Shown piece after piece: positions 34,763-44,397 of a stretch of 64,000 nucleotides of DNA (the stretch's first letter is position 1; every line of letters begins with the position of its first letter). Where the stretch lies: positions 62,001 to 126,000 of the forward strand of contig JAEXNR010000021.1 in the NCBI GenBank assembly GCA_023439505.1, read 5' to 3'. The position numbers and the translations under genes are program-made. This stretch comes from Bacillota bacterium (lineage in GTDB: Bacteria; Bacillota; Clostridia; Lachnospirales; Lachnospiraceae). The notes under the pieces are model-generated. The model was not told the origin of the DNA. It worked only from the letters and a program-made list of their open reading frames with translations, and searched no databases.

Positions 34763-35947
34763 ATGAATTTTGATCAGTTAACAGAGTACATTGATTCTCT
34801 GAACAAAGAATATGGAATTCCTGCAGCAGATTGCAAGATCACCAGGGGACATGAGGTCGTATATCGCCATATGACGGGATATTCGGATTTTGAGGGCACG
34901 ACTCCCATAACGGAAAATACCTTATACCGGCTTTTTTCAGCAACAAAGATTGTCACAATGACTGCCGTGATGCAGCAGATTGAGAGAGGCAATTTAAGAC
35001 TCAATGATGAGGTTCGTACTTATCTTCCGGAATTTGACATCATGATGGTGGCAGACGAATTCAAATTTGAATTTCCTCTACATTGGCCAACCCTGGAGGA
35101 TAAATGCCATCATGCACATAATACCATCAGAATTATTGATCTAATGAGTATGACAGCCGGTTTATCTTATAATACAGGCTCAAAGGAATTAATGGAGCTC
35201 AAAAAGAAAAGTAACAACCAGGCATCTACAAGGGAAGTAATTGCAGAAATGGCAAAGATGCCGCTGGTATACGAACCCGGCACAAGATTTTCCTATAGCC
35301 TTGGACACGATGTATTAGCTGCTGTGGTTGAACTTGTTTCGGGACAGAAGTTTTCAACGTATGTAAAAGACAATATTTTTGAGCCACTTGGCATCAAAGA
35401 CTTCTATTTCCACTGGGAAGATAATCAGAGCTTATCAGACAGAATTTGTGCTATGTACATGGGAGTCTTTGGTACAGATGAGCTAAAACCGGATGACGGT
35501 GCCATGTCCGGAGGTTTTAAGATTACTGCCAATTATGAAAGCGGCGGTGCGGGACTTGCAGGTACGGTAGACGCATATAGCACCTTTATTGATGCTTTAT
35601 GCAACGGGGGTGTGGGAGTCAGTGGAGCAAGAATTCTCTCGGAAGCGTCTGTAAAAATGTTTACCATCCCCTATACTACCGGACAGATGAGTGAAGACTT
35701 TGCTTTTGCCGGAAAAGTTGGATATGAATATGGTCTTGGCGTCAGAGTACTTGTGGATGACAAAGCATCCAAATCACCTGTTGGCGAGTTTGGATGGGAC
35801 GGGGCCGCCGGTGCATTCGCATTGATCGATCCTGTCAATCACATCAGTATCTTCTACGCTCAACATATTATCGGTTTTCCCAAGGTTTATCATGAGATAC
35901 ATCCTAAGCTGCGAGATATAGCATACGAATGTATGCAGGCACAATAA
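34763..35947 (+). CDS. class C beta-lactamase-like serine hydrolase (family VIII esterase type)
   Basis: 394 residues. The Ser-x-x-Lys motif is S59-A-T-K62 (YRLFSATKIVTM). The second motif, FSYSLGHDVLAAVVE, has Tyr-Ser but Leu where Asn is usual, and GEFGWDGAAGAF stands where KTG/HxG is expected. No signal peptide is present, so a drug-degrading lactamase is unlikely. Family VIII esterases such as EstB share this fold, and the context of sugar esterases favours that reading. It is the last gene of the permease operon, with a strong terminator behind it. Confidence 0.8.
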   Translation: MNFDQLTEYIDSLNKEYGIPAADCKITRGHEVVYRHMTGYSDFEGTTPITENTLYRLFSATKIVTMTAVMQQIERGNLRLNDEVRTYLPEFDIMMVADEFKFEFPLHWPTLEDKCHHAHNTIRIIDLMSMTAGLSYNTGSKELMELKKKSNNQASTREVIAEMAKMPLVYEPGTRFSYSLGHDVLAAVVELVSGQKFSTYVKDNIFEPLGIKDFYFHWEDNQSLSDRICAMYMGVFGTDELKPDDGAMSGGFKITANYESGGAGLAGTVDAYSTFIDALCNGGVGVSGARILSEASVKMFTIPYTTGQMSEDFAFAGKVGYEYGLGVRVLVDDKASKSPVGEFGWDGAAGAFALIDPVNHISIFYAQHIIGFPKVYHEIHPKLRDIAYECMQAQ

Positions 35948-36012
35948 TCCATCCATTTAAATAATTCCAGTCATTAAGAAGATAACCGGCAAACTGTTTC
36001 ACGATCATGAAG

Positions 36013-36059
36013 AAAGGACGTGCTGCAATCCAATTGTTTGGATGCGGTACGTCCTTTTT
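36013..36059 (+). terminator. terminator of the permease operon
   Basis: AAAGGACGT (36013-36021) pairs with ACGTCCTTT (36049-36057). The inner stem continues with ATCC/GGAT. TTTTT follows on the plus strand. It lies 66 bp past the serine-hydrolase stop. Confidence 0.85.
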
Positions 36060-36087
36060 GTGTAATAGTCGGGTGCATGTAGCATAG

Positions 36088-36115
36088 GGGCTGTTGCAAA
36101 ACCAACAGCCCTTTT
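36088..36115 (+). terminator. second terminator, tail of the permease operon
   Basis: GGGCTGTTG, 6-nt loop, CAACAGCCC, then TTTTATCCC on the plus strand. It stands between two converging operons and backs up the previous terminator. The T tract on the minus strand is poor. Confidence 0.7.
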
Positions 36116-36138
36116 ATCCCTGATATATTACCTTTTGA

Positions 36139-36978
36139 TTAGAAAGGATTTCCCCCATCTGTTTCTTCAAGACCAAAGAAGTTTAATGCCTCCTGAATGG
36201 ACAGATCCCAGAATCTCCATTCATGCTTATATTTGGGAAGATCAAACCACTTCACATCCAGACCGATTTCTTTACAGTGCTCCTGAAATATTTTATATCT
36301 GTCATAGAGCAGAGCATCTTCATGACCACATGCAAACATTAATTTGGGAAGTCTGCCTGTAGGTGCCAGCTGATCAATCTTAGCCCATACATTTTCTTCC
36401 GAATTCTTATAAGCTTCAAACCCACCGGCATTTTCAATAATTTGGGCCATTCTTGGATTATCTATATCCATGATCGGACACGGATGACCGGGCCTCAACT
36501 CATCAAAAGGTACCGGAACTGCGGAAAGAACTGCTGCTGCCGCAAATAATTCCGGATAGTTCACCGCAAATTTAATGGTTCCCCTACCACCCATGGAAAG
36601 ACCTGCGATGAAATTATCTTCTCTCTTGTCTGACACCGGCAGCCAACCATAAATCAACGGCATTAATTCCTTCGTAAAGTAGTCATACATCTGAAACCCG
36701 AGCATTGCATCCGGCCAGTTTGAATAGTTGGAGTTCAGGGCGGAAGGAATTACAACGACAAGATCCCTCTCCGCAGCGTAAATTTCAATATTCGTTTTTC
36801 TGACCCAGTCTGTGTTATCACCAAAGGTACCGTGAAGCAGCCATAGCACCTTATATTTCTTACCGCTTCGATAGAATTCCTCAGGAGCTACTCCCCTCTT
36901 CTTATCCGGGAGAATCACCGTAATCTGATGATTGTTATTTAAATAATCACTTTCAAAATTATATGTTAACAGGGACAT
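36139..36978 (-). CDS. PF00756-type esterase (CE1-like), active form
   Basis: 279 residues with oxyanion strand VLWLLHGTFGDNTDW, nucleophile Ser in FIAGLSMGGRGTIKF, acid region CGHEDALL and catalytic His in PKYKHEWRFWD. This is the tributyrin-esterase/acetyl-xylan-esterase/feruloyl-esterase fold. No signal peptide, so it works inside the cell. It is the last of seven esterase-like genes transcribed leftward from 44356, and AAGGAGG lies before the ATG. Confidence 0.85.
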   Translation of the reverse strand: MSLLTYNFESDYLNNNHQITVILPDKKRGVAPEEFYRSGKKYKVLWLLHGTFGDNTDWVRKTNIEIYAAERDLVVVIPSALNSNYSNWPDAMLGFQMYDYFTKELMPLIYGWLPVSDKREDNFIAGLSMGGRGTIKFAVNYPELFAAAAVLSAVPVPFDELRPGHPCPIMDIDNPRMAQIIENAGGFEAYKNSEENVWAKIDQLAPTGRLPKLMFACGHEDALLYDRYKIFQEHCKEIGLDVKWFDLPKYKHEWRFWDLSIQEALNFFGLEETDGGNPF

Positions 36979-37050
36979 ATCTTCATCCTCCTTATATTGT
37001 CATAGCTTGTACGCTCAGTCTCCCATCATTGTACCTGGAAAGCGCCATGA

Positions 37051-38157
37051 TTATTCTTTGATATGGGAAATCATCCAATCAAGAATCCCCTTTTCATTGT
37101 GCAAGGTAAGGATCCAGCTGTTGTGATTTTCCATATCAAGTTCTTTATCACTAATTCCTCCTGTAATACCCATTCCGTATTGTTCCAGTTCTTCCGGAAG
37201 ATAAATGGTATATTTCACATCCGTTCTGCCCTCGCTCCATAACTTATTGCAGGCATTTAAAATATATGCATGTCTTCCATGCTGATGGTCCATATATGCG
37301 GTCGAAATCCAAACAGGAACATTCGGCCAATGTAATAACTGCGCATAACTTTCTCCGTTCATACTGGGGCAGATGGGTGCTGCTGCCGCAAATAAATCAG
37401 GAGCAACGGAAACGGTATTAATGGTTCCGCCTCCACCCATACTCATTCCGATTACATATACTCTCCTGGGATCAACCTTTCCTTCCGCTATCATTCTTCT
37501 GATGATGTCACATACCTTCCCAAGGTAATCCCTGTTCCAGCCTCTCTCACCCTTAAGGGCAAATGGCGTCATTCCCATCTCAACACGGAAGGGATTGCCT
37601 CTCTTTTTCATAACTTCAAAATTCTCTACCATACTAAGGGTACCCGCCGGTGCCTGAGGTGCCATAACGTACATCTCCGGCCATTTTTCAGCCAGTCTTA
37701 AGGCTCCTAAGGTACCTGTCAGCTGAATGATATTATCCTCTCCGCATTCGCCGCCGCCATGAAGAAACAGCACCAGAGGTCTTGGTGAGATCGCTTCCGG
37801 TTCATATATTCTATAAGTTACTCCGTTTTCCTTCTTTGCCGTGAAGGTATCCAAATCCTTAATAACAATTTCGTCTACTTCTGTCTTTGATACCGTGATC
37901 TCTTGTGCTCCGATGGTTCCTGTTATTTTAAAATTATATCTGTATAAAAACGGATCTACAACTGCTTCAATTCCATCTGCTGCTTTTACAACAGATAAGA
38001 TACCTTTTGATAAAGCTCTCCCGCTTAAATCGCAGTAATGTCCTTCCAACGCAAGAGATACCTCATCCTCATTTACCGCTTGATCTAATATAAATTTAAT
38101 GCTGTCAACGGCTTGTCCGTAGTCTCCGATATGGGTATACGCTACTATTTTATTCAT
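37051..38157 (-). CDS. COG4099-type esterase, paralog 2
   Basis: 368 residues, clearly a sister of the protein encoded at 33675-34742: the same N-terminal beta-domain and the same LVLFLHGGGECGEDN, VIGMSMGGGGTINTV (nucleophile Ser) and ENHNSWILTLHNEKGILDWM ending. The two copies are in different operons of the locus and on different strands. No signal peptide. It lies 72 bp before the CE1-like gene and 15 bp after the next paralog. Confidence 0.8.
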   Translation of the reverse strand: MNKIVAYTHIGDYGQAVDSIKFILDQAVNEDEVSLALEGHYCDLSGRALSKGILSVVKAADGIEAVVDPFLYRYNFKITGTIGAQEITVSKTEVDEIVIKDLDTFTAKKENGVTYRIYEPEAISPRPLVLFLHGGGECGEDNIIQLTGTLGALRLAEKWPEMYVMAPQAPAGTLSMVENFEVMKKRGNPFRVEMGMTPFALKGERGWNRDYLGKVCDIIRRMIAEGKVDPRRVYVIGMSMGGGGTINTVSVAPDLFAAAAPICPSMNGESYAQLLHWPNVPVWISTAYMDHQHGRHAYILNACNKLWSEGRTDVKYTIYLPEELEQYGMGITGGISDKELDMENHNSWILTLHNEKGILDWMISHIKE

Positions 38158-38172
38158 ACTTACCTCCTGTTT

Positions 38173-39681
38173 TTATTTGTTTGAAAGCATCTCATCGTAA
38201 TTATCCGGAACCATTTCTCCCTTGAACAGATCTTTGATCAGATCCGCCATGAACGCTGATAAATCAGCAAAATGGTCAGTGATATAGACTACACCCTCGC
38301 AGCTTGTAACCTGAAGGCCGTAGAAATTCTTTGCAAACCATTCGATGGATACCAGCAATTCATTGTCTCTGTGAAGTGCTTCGCAATACATGCATCTGAC
38401 GGTATCATCAATAACACATCCAATGCTTCCTCTTGCAAACTGCAGTCTTCTTTTATCCTTAAGGGTTACTACCACACTCGCACCCTCATCATCGGTTTTA
38501 TATTCTGCATCAAATACCTGCGCAAGGAAGGAAAGTGGAACACAAAGATAAGAACCTCTGACAAGCTGATCTCCATTTAATCCATGGTACTTTAATTTAT
38601 CCCACTGAATGGCTTTTGTCTTCAAATCAACAACCTTATTTCCATACCAGGCTTTATCAAAACCTCCGGCTACTGCAACACCGAAGGAATCACCGATTCT
38701 GGGAAGTCTGGTATCCTCATGTGTGATGGTTCCGTCTTCATTTCGTCTGGTTCCTGAGAATAGATAATCCCAGTATAGGAATGCTTCATCCAGCGTCTGT
38801 CCATGATCTCTGTTTTTAATGTCAACATAAACAAGATCTGCCTTCTTTCCTTTATAAAAGGCGAAATTGTCCTCTCCTATAATACTGATCTGAGGAATCA
38901 GCTCACACTCATTGATTCTCATCCAGTAAATACGATTCATTTTATTAATGGTATACTCATCATATGATTTTCCCGGCGGCAGACCGTTCTTCTCCGGTCG
39001 TGACTGCCAGATGGCAAGATGCCCTGCCTTATTGATAATCTTACCGTCTTCACCAAATATGATTTTAAGCTCACAGGGACCGCCCGAACCTGCGGCACCT
39101 GCAAGTATGTTCCCATACTCTCTTGCAAACTGCCCTGTCATGATATTGCCCATTGACATACCCTGCAAGAAGATTCTGCCTTCATCGATATTATACTTAT
39201 CCTTCATCTTATCAATCAGGGCAAGAATCATGTTCATGTCATGATTTTCTTTTATGTCCTTTGGCGGAAATACAATCGGAAGATCCGGCGCCAGCTTTGG
39301 ATCAAAGTCATCGAACACACCATAACTTGCCCACATTCTCTTTTCATGAGCATTGGGAAAGAGGCAGATAAATCCTTCTCTTTCTGCCACCAATGTCCAG
39401 GAAGTGTAAATGGCATGTCCCCAGCCTGTCATAAGCCCGCCGTGTAATCCGACCACAAGTGGTACCTTCTTTGAAGGGTCATAGCTTTCCGGAACATATT
39501 CATACCATACATCTTCCACACCATTTATGAGGACTTCTTTAAATTCCTGCAGTCTTTTTGGGTATACGATGGAATTATTACCATTTTCATTTACAACAAT
39601 GTCTGTTGTTTTGATTATCTCCGGAAGATACTCTCTGTTATCATCATCAGGAGTTCCCGGTAAAATTCTTATCTCTGCCAT
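38173..39681 (-). CDS. PHB-depolymerase-like esterase with stalk-type domain, paralog 2
   Basis: 502 residues beginning MAEIRILPGTPDDDNREYLP. The oxyanion strand is VVGLHGGLMTGW, the nucleophile is in FLQGMSMGNIMT, and NRDHGQTLDEAFLYWDYLFSG carries the probable His. The C-terminal stalk-like domain (LCVPLSFLAQVFDAEY ... RCMYCEALHRDNELLVSIEWFA) is as in the other paralogs. No signal peptide. AGGAGG lies before the ATG. It is one of three consecutive copies, with 15-36 bp gaps between the genes. Confidence 0.8.
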   Translation of the reverse strand: MAEIRILPGTPDDDNREYLPEIIKTTDIVVNENGNNSIVYPKRLQEFKEVLINGVEDVWYEYVPESYDPSKKVPLVVGLHGGLMTGWGHAIYTSWTLVAEREGFICLFPNAHEKRMWASYGVFDDFDPKLAPDLPIVFPPKDIKENHDMNMILALIDKMKDKYNIDEGRIFLQGMSMGNIMTGQFAREYGNILAGAAGSGGPCELKIIFGEDGKIINKAGHLAIWQSRPEKNGLPPGKSYDEYTINKMNRIYWMRINECELIPQISIIGEDNFAFYKGKKADLVYVDIKNRDHGQTLDEAFLYWDYLFSGTRRNEDGTITHEDTRLPRIGDSFGVAVAGGFDKAWYGNKVVDLKTKAIQWDKLKYHGLNGDQLVRGSYLCVPLSFLAQVFDAEYKTDDEGASVVVTLKDKRRLQFARGSIGCVIDDTVRCMYCEALHRDNELLVSIEWFAKNFYGLQVTSCEGVVYITDHFADLSAFMADLIKDLFKGEMVPDNYDEMLSNK

Positions 39682-39698
39682 ATTCTTCTCCTCCTTGT

Positions 39699-41192
39699 TT
39701 ACACTATGACAATTGTCTCTTTTACATTGTGTAACAGATTTCGTATCATATCCGCCATATCTACGCCAAGTTCCGCATGATGATCTGTGACATACAGAAC
39801 ATCCTCACATCTTGAAGCGCACATATTCATTACAAATCTTGCAAACCATTCAAGAGAAATACAAAGCTCTCCTTCTCTGTGTAAGGCTTCGCAATACATG
39901 CACCGGATATCATTGTCAATCATGCATAAGATGCTCCCTCTTGCAAACTGCAACGCTCTCTTATCCTTCAAATACAGGAAAGCAACGGCTGCATCTTCTT
40001 CATATTTGTATTCCAAATCGAAAGTCTTTGCGATAAATGAAATCGGTACACAGATATATTCGCCCTTTACTTTCTGACCGCCACCCAATCCATGGTATTT
40101 TAACTTCTGCCATTTTTGTGCCGGAGCCTTCATCTCTACCTTCTTATTCTCAAACCATGCCGTTGTGCATCCATCCGCTACAGCAATGGCAAAAGCATCA
40201 CCGATGCGGGGAATTCGGGATCCTTCATCTACAATGGCACCATCCGCTTTTCTTCTGAGTCCCGAAAAATAATAGTCCCATACCAATGCGGCTTCATCCA
40301 GCGTCTGACCATGATCTCTGTTCTTGATATCAAGAAAGACAGTGTCTGCATGATCGCCTTTATAAAAAGCAAAAGCGTCTTCCCCGATAATGCTGATCTG
40401 AGGATCTGTATTACATCCGTTTACTTCATTCCAGTATACTCTGGTGTATTTATAAATAGTTAAATCATCAAATTCACACCAGGGAGGGCAGCCATTGGTT
40501 TCCGGTATTGAGGTCCACATTCCCACAGGACCGGCTTGGTTTTTGATCTTGCCATCCTGGTATAAATGCCTTGGATTCGGTGTACCGCCGCCGGCACCGG
40601 AAGCAGCTGTCAGTTTATCTCCAAAATATCTTGCAAACTGTGAAGTGAACATATTTCCATTCGACATACCCTGCATGAAGATTCTTTCTTCATCAATATT
40701 GTATTTGCCTTTTAAATACTCCAGTAATGCAAACACCAGCTTAATATCAGGGTTTTCTTCATTTGTTCCCAGGTTTTGTTTGATGTCGTCCGGCATTTGA
40801 GCATCAACTCTTCGTTCTAATTCAGAGGCTTCTATCGTCCATAACCTTCTGGTATGCGCATCGGGAAATACGACGATGATATTATCTCTGTCAGCAATCA
40901 TGGTCCAGGAAGTATAGACAGCCTGTCCCCAGCCTGTCATCAACCCTCCATGCATGGAAAATACAAGCGGTGTCTTCTTTGCAGGATCATAACACGCCGG
41001 TACATATTCATACCAGGTATCCGGAGTCTCATTCCCCATAATTTCGTGAAATTCCTGAAGATGCTTTGGATAGGGCTGTGAGTTATTTCCGTTCTCGTTT
41101 ACTACAATATCGGTTCCTTTGATCGCTTCCGGTAAGTACTCACGGTTATTATCATCCGGAGTTCCCGGCAATAGTTTTATTTTATTTTCCAT
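39699..41192 (-). CDS. PHB-depolymerase-like esterase with stalk-type domain, paralog 3
   Basis: 497 residues from MENKIKLLPGTPDDNNREYL. I start at 41192 because GGAGAG is properly placed and the head then matches paralog 1; an ATG four codons earlier is possible. The nucleophile motif is MQGMSNGNMFTSQF (Asn in place of Met/Leu after Ser, as in classical PHB depolymerases). NRDHGQTLDEAALVWDYYFSG and the C-terminal stalk-like domain are kept. Cytosolic by lack of signal. Middle gene of the tandem triplet. Confidence 0.8.
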   Translation of the reverse strand: MENKIKLLPGTPDDNNREYLPEAIKGTDIVVNENGNNSQPYPKHLQEFHEIMGNETPDTWYEYVPACYDPAKKTPLVFSMHGGLMTGWGQAVYTSWTMIADRDNIIVVFPDAHTRRLWTIEASELERRVDAQMPDDIKQNLGTNEENPDIKLVFALLEYLKGKYNIDEERIFMQGMSNGNMFTSQFARYFGDKLTAASGAGGGTPNPRHLYQDGKIKNQAGPVGMWTSIPETNGCPPWCEFDDLTIYKYTRVYWNEVNGCNTDPQISIIGEDAFAFYKGDHADTVFLDIKNRDHGQTLDEAALVWDYYFSGLRRKADGAIVDEGSRIPRIGDAFAIAVADGCTTAWFENKKVEMKAPAQKWQKLKYHGLGGGQKVKGEYICVPISFIAKTFDLEYKYEEDAAVAFLYLKDKRALQFARGSILCMIDNDIRCMYCEALHREGELCISLEWFARFVMNMCASRCEDVLYVTDHHAELGVDMADMIRNLLHNVKETIVIV

Positions 41193-41228
41193 TGTTCTCT
41201 CCATTTCGTGGCATACACTCTATATCAC

Positions 41229-42746
41229 TTACAACATCTCTTCGTAATTGTCCGGGACGATGTTGTCCGTCAGTAAGTCCTTAATCAGGTCTGCCATATT
41301 CGCAGATAACTTATTGGAATGATCACTTACATATACAACCTCATCGCAGGAAGAGACATGAAGGTTATAAATATATTCAGAGAACCACTCCACGGATACG
41401 TAAAGTTCGTCATTGCGGTGCAATGCTTCACAATACATCTGGGTAAGTGACTGATCGATGATACAGCCGATGCTTCCTCTTGCAAACTGAAGTCTTCTGC
41501 CATCCGACAGCTTAACATTGGCTACAAGCCTGTCTTGTGAGTACGTGAGCTCTGCTTCAAACGCTTCTGCCAGAAAGGATAATGCAACCATATGGTATTC
41601 GCCTCTGATCTTCTGTCCTCCATCCAATCCATGATACTTCATCTTCTTCCAGTGAATCGTCTCACCGGACATTATCTGAATTCTGTTCTTAAACCATACC
41701 TTTGCACTGCCTGTTGTAACAGCAAAAGCAAACTCATCTCCCGTTCTTGCCTTCACCGGTTCGGTGCATACAATTGTTCCATCTTCTTCTCTTCGAATAC
41801 CGGAGAATAAGTAATCCCACACCATTGCGGCATCATCCAGCGTCTGACCGTGATCTCTGTTTTTAATGTCAAAGTAAACAAGATCCGCCTTCTTTCCCTG
41901 GTAGAAGGCAAGGTTATTCTCTCCCTGAATCCTGATCCGGGGAATCAGCTCACATTCATTGATTCTCATCCAGTACAATCTGTTGTATTTATGAACTTTT
42001 CTCTCAATTTCACCTCTTGGTGGAATGTCATTTCGTTCAGGTCTTGACTGCCAGATTGCAAGCGGGCCTCCTTGATTCTTAATCTTCCCCTCTTTCGTAA
42101 AAATCAGGGACAGGAATGCGGCTGCACCTGATCCTGCTGCTCCCGCCAACAGATTACCAAAGCTTCTGGCAAACAATGCGGTCATCATATTTCCCATTGA
42201 CATCCCCTGCATGAAGATCCGTCCATGGTCAATATTGTACTCCTTCTTCATTCGCTCAATCAGTCCCAATGCCAGCTTTATATCATGATTATCAGCTACA
42301 TTTTCCGGGCTGGATTTTAATCCCTGCGGCTCCCCTTCCATTGCACCCGGGGTAAGTTTTTGGGGATCCATTTCCCATGTGCCCCAGCGAACCTGCCAAA
42401 ATCTGTTATCGCTTGCATTTGGAAATACAACGATTATTCCGTCACGGTCTGCAACCATGGTCCAGGAAGTATAAATCGCCTGCCCCCAGCCTGTCATCAT
42501 TCCTCCGTGCATCGACAGAACCAATGGTGTTTTCCTGGATGGATCATAACTGTCCGGTACATAAACATACCATTCGTCTTCCATATCATCCGCAATGATA
42601 CCGTGGTATTCCTTCAGGTTCTTTGGATAGGGCTGCGAATTGTTTCCGTTTTCATTAACGACAATATCGGAACCTTTGATTTTCTCCGGAAGATAATCCC
42701 TGTTATCATCATCCGGCGTCCCCGGTCTTAAAAGCATCTCTCCCAT
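41229..42746 (-). CDS. PHB-depolymerase-like esterase with stalk-type domain, paralog 4
   Basis: 505 residues from MGEMLLRPGTPDDDNRDYLP. A GTG four codons upstream lacks a ribosome site, while GAAGGTGG stands about 10 nt before this ATG. It has FMQGMSMGNMMTALF as nucleophile elbow, NRDHGQTLDDAAMVWDYLFSG, and the stalk-like C terminus with ISIEWF-like SVEWFSEYIYN. It is somewhat longer than its sisters because of an insert near residues 125-145 (WEMDPQKLTPGAMEG). No signal peptide. Confidence 0.8.
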   Translation of the reverse strand: MGEMLLRPGTPDDDNRDYLPEKIKGSDIVVNENGNNSQPYPKNLKEYHGIIADDMEDEWYVYVPDSYDPSRKTPLVLSMHGGMMTGWGQAIYTSWTMVADRDGIIVVFPNASDNRFWQVRWGTWEMDPQKLTPGAMEGEPQGLKSSPENVADNHDIKLALGLIERMKKEYNIDHGRIFMQGMSMGNMMTALFARSFGNLLAGAAGSGAAAFLSLIFTKEGKIKNQGGPLAIWQSRPERNDIPPRGEIERKVHKYNRLYWMRINECELIPRIRIQGENNLAFYQGKKADLVYFDIKNRDHGQTLDDAAMVWDYLFSGIRREEDGTIVCTEPVKARTGDEFAFAVTTGSAKVWFKNRIQIMSGETIHWKKMKYHGLDGGQKIRGEYHMVALSFLAEAFEAELTYSQDRLVANVKLSDGRRLQFARGSIGCIIDQSLTQMYCEALHRNDELYVSVEWFSEYIYNLHVSSCDEVVYVSDHSNKLSANMADLIKDLLTDNIVPDNYEEML

Positions 42747-42761
42747 TTTACTTTCCACCTT

Positions 42762-43571
42762 CTATTCAAAATCTCGCACAAATGTATCTTTAATACCAAT
42801 CCAGTCCAGGAAATTCTTTACATGACGATTACAGTATTCCCAGTTATGGGCACCATGGTCAATTACTCTGTCGAACTTCAATCCTATCGACTCATAGAGA
42901 TCCATAAACGCAACATTATCCTGATAATGGGTGTCTTCCACTCCTGTTGCCATATATCCTCTAGGGAATGTTTTACCGGCATTCAACTGCTTCTTCAACA
43001 TATAAACAACATCATCCTGTGTGTTCTTCGTATTGGCGGCATCTCCATAGGCTGATGCAAACATAAAGAAGTCGTCTTCCCGATCCTCGAACTCCGGAAT
43101 AACATCCGGCACGTTTTTGATTCCTGAGAAAAGACCAAATGCCGCAAATTTCTCCGGATCTCTGAGCATCCATTTGAGGGTGCCATATCCCCCCATAGAA
43201 AACCCGGCAATGTAGTTTTCCTTTGGATCTTCTGATAACGGAAATAAATGTTTTACAACTTTGGGGGTTTCAATGGAAAGTTGTGTAAAATATTTGAAAT
43301 CTCCATGCTTTGTATCCATGTAGCCTGAGCAGTAGGTGCCGCTGCATACTACCGCAACGCCTGCCTGCGCTGCATAAAGTTCCAGTGCCGTGTACCTCTG
43401 CCAATCTGTATAATCAAATCCGCCTCCGGACTGCAGCCAAAGCACCGGATAACGGTATCCCTTAGGTCTGTCGGCAAGAGAATGTCCCCATGTGTTTTCC
43501 GGGATAATTACGTTAACTCCCACAGTCATCTGGAGTGCTTCCGAAAAATAGTGCAATCTAAAATTTGCCAT
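42762..43571 (-). CDS. PF00756-type esterase (CE1-like), active form
   Basis: 269 residues with VLWLQSGGGFDYTDWQRY (oxyanion loop in which HG is replaced by SG), nucleophile Ser in IAGFSMGGYGTLKWM, GVEDTHYQDN for the acid and DHGAHNWEYCNRHV for the His. All three catalytic residues are present. No signal peptide. AGGAGGG lies before the ATG. It is the nearest active relative of the gene just upstream, whose serine is gone. Confidence 0.85.
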   Translation of the reverse strand: MANFRLHYFSEALQMTVGVNVIIPENTWGHSLADRPKGYRYPVLWLQSGGGFDYTDWQRYTALELYAAQAGVAVVCSGTYCSGYMDTKHGDFKYFTQLSIETPKVVKHLFPLSEDPKENYIAGFSMGGYGTLKWMLRDPEKFAAFGLFSGIKNVPDVIPEFEDREDDFFMFASAYGDAANTKNTQDDVVYMLKKQLNAGKTFPRGYMATGVEDTHYQDNVAFMDLYESIGLKFDRVIDHGAHNWEYCNRHVKNFLDWIGIKDTFVRDFE

Positions 43572-43588
43572 TTATGTTCCCTCCTATT

Positions 43589-44356
43589 TTACTTATTGCA
43601 TAACCAATCAACTGCATTCTTTAATACCATTGGTTCGCTAAAATCCATGATCTCACCGTTCGTTTGAACATAACCTGCTCTGTCCTTTAAGGTTTGAACC
43701 AAACTTACTCTTTCCTGCGCATACTTTGATGCTTGCTTTCCTGTAATATAAAAGGCACCTGAATTGCATGTTCGTGCCAAAGCATATACATCATGCTCAC
43801 TTCCTGAGATTGCTGTTATGTCTCCGAATACGGCTCTTAAGGATTCCTCATGATGAAAAATCTCTGTTGGCTCACCACTGATGGCCTTAGCGCATACTTT
43901 TTCCATGTCAAATATACCATCCATGGCGATACATTTGGAAAACACCTCCGGATGTTTGAGTGCAGCCTTAACCGCCCCATATGCTCCTGTTCCCACGCCG
44001 CCAATCCAATTGAATTTTGGATCCTCTGACACAGGAAGATTATTTCTGCAAATCCCTAACAACTCTGTCGCAAGAAAGTTCTCATAGTTTGGACCATATT
44101 CCATGTTGGTACAGATTGTGTGCTGCGCATCCGGCGCAATAATGAATATGCCAAATTCCGCCGCACAATGCTCAGCCATCGTCCTATTCCAGTCCAGCGC
44201 TGTTCCCCCTTCACTGTGAAGCAGCCATAATACAGGATATTTCGTTTCATGCTTTTCATCATCAATCATTAAGCGATCCATTTCAGGCAAATAAACCTTT
44301 GCGCTGAAGGATCCGCATAAAATGGTAGATAAGGCATTTAATTCTAAATAAGCCAT
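43589..44356 (-). CDS. CE1-like esterase homolog without catalytic serine
   Basis: 255 residues with the same fold as its downstream neighbour (VLWLLHSEGGTALDWNRTMA, then NWIGGVGTGAYGAVKAAL). The nucleophile position, Ser in GxSxG, is Gly122 (codon GGA), and the region where His is expected (GEIMDFSEPMVLKNAVDWL) has none. The frame is intact and the ribosome site good (AAGGAG before the ATG at 44356), so it is a maintained pseudoenzyme rather than a decaying gene. It is the first gene of the seven-gene esterase operon. It could bind substrate, sense it, or pair with an active esterase. Confidence 0.8.
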   Translation of the reverse strand: MAYLELNALSTILCGSFSAKVYLPEMDRLMIDDEKHETKYPVLWLLHSEGGTALDWNRTMAEHCAAEFGIFIIAPDAQHTICTNMEYGPNYENFLATELLGICRNNLPVSEDPKFNWIGGVGTGAYGAVKAALKHPEVFSKCIAMDGIFDMEKVCAKAISGEPTEIFHHEESLRAVFGDITAISGSEHDVYALARTCNSGAFYITGKQASKYAQERVSLVQTLKDRAGYVQTNGEIMDFSEPMVLKNAVDWLCNK

Positions 44357-44397
44357 CGTCAATCTCCTTCCTCTTTCCTATAACAACATTTTCTCAT

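Noticed and set aside
34763..35947. Class C beta-lactamase giving drug resistance
   Set aside because: No signal peptide, the YxN motif is changed, and the gene sits in a sugar-ester operon; a family VIII esterase is the better reading.
36139..44356. Operon of alpha/beta hydrolases as a polyhydroxyalkanoate degradation locus
   Set aside because: The PHB-depolymerase resemblance is only at fold level. No PHA synthase, phasin or secretion signals are present, and sugar transport and GH13_18 genes point to acylated carbohydrates.
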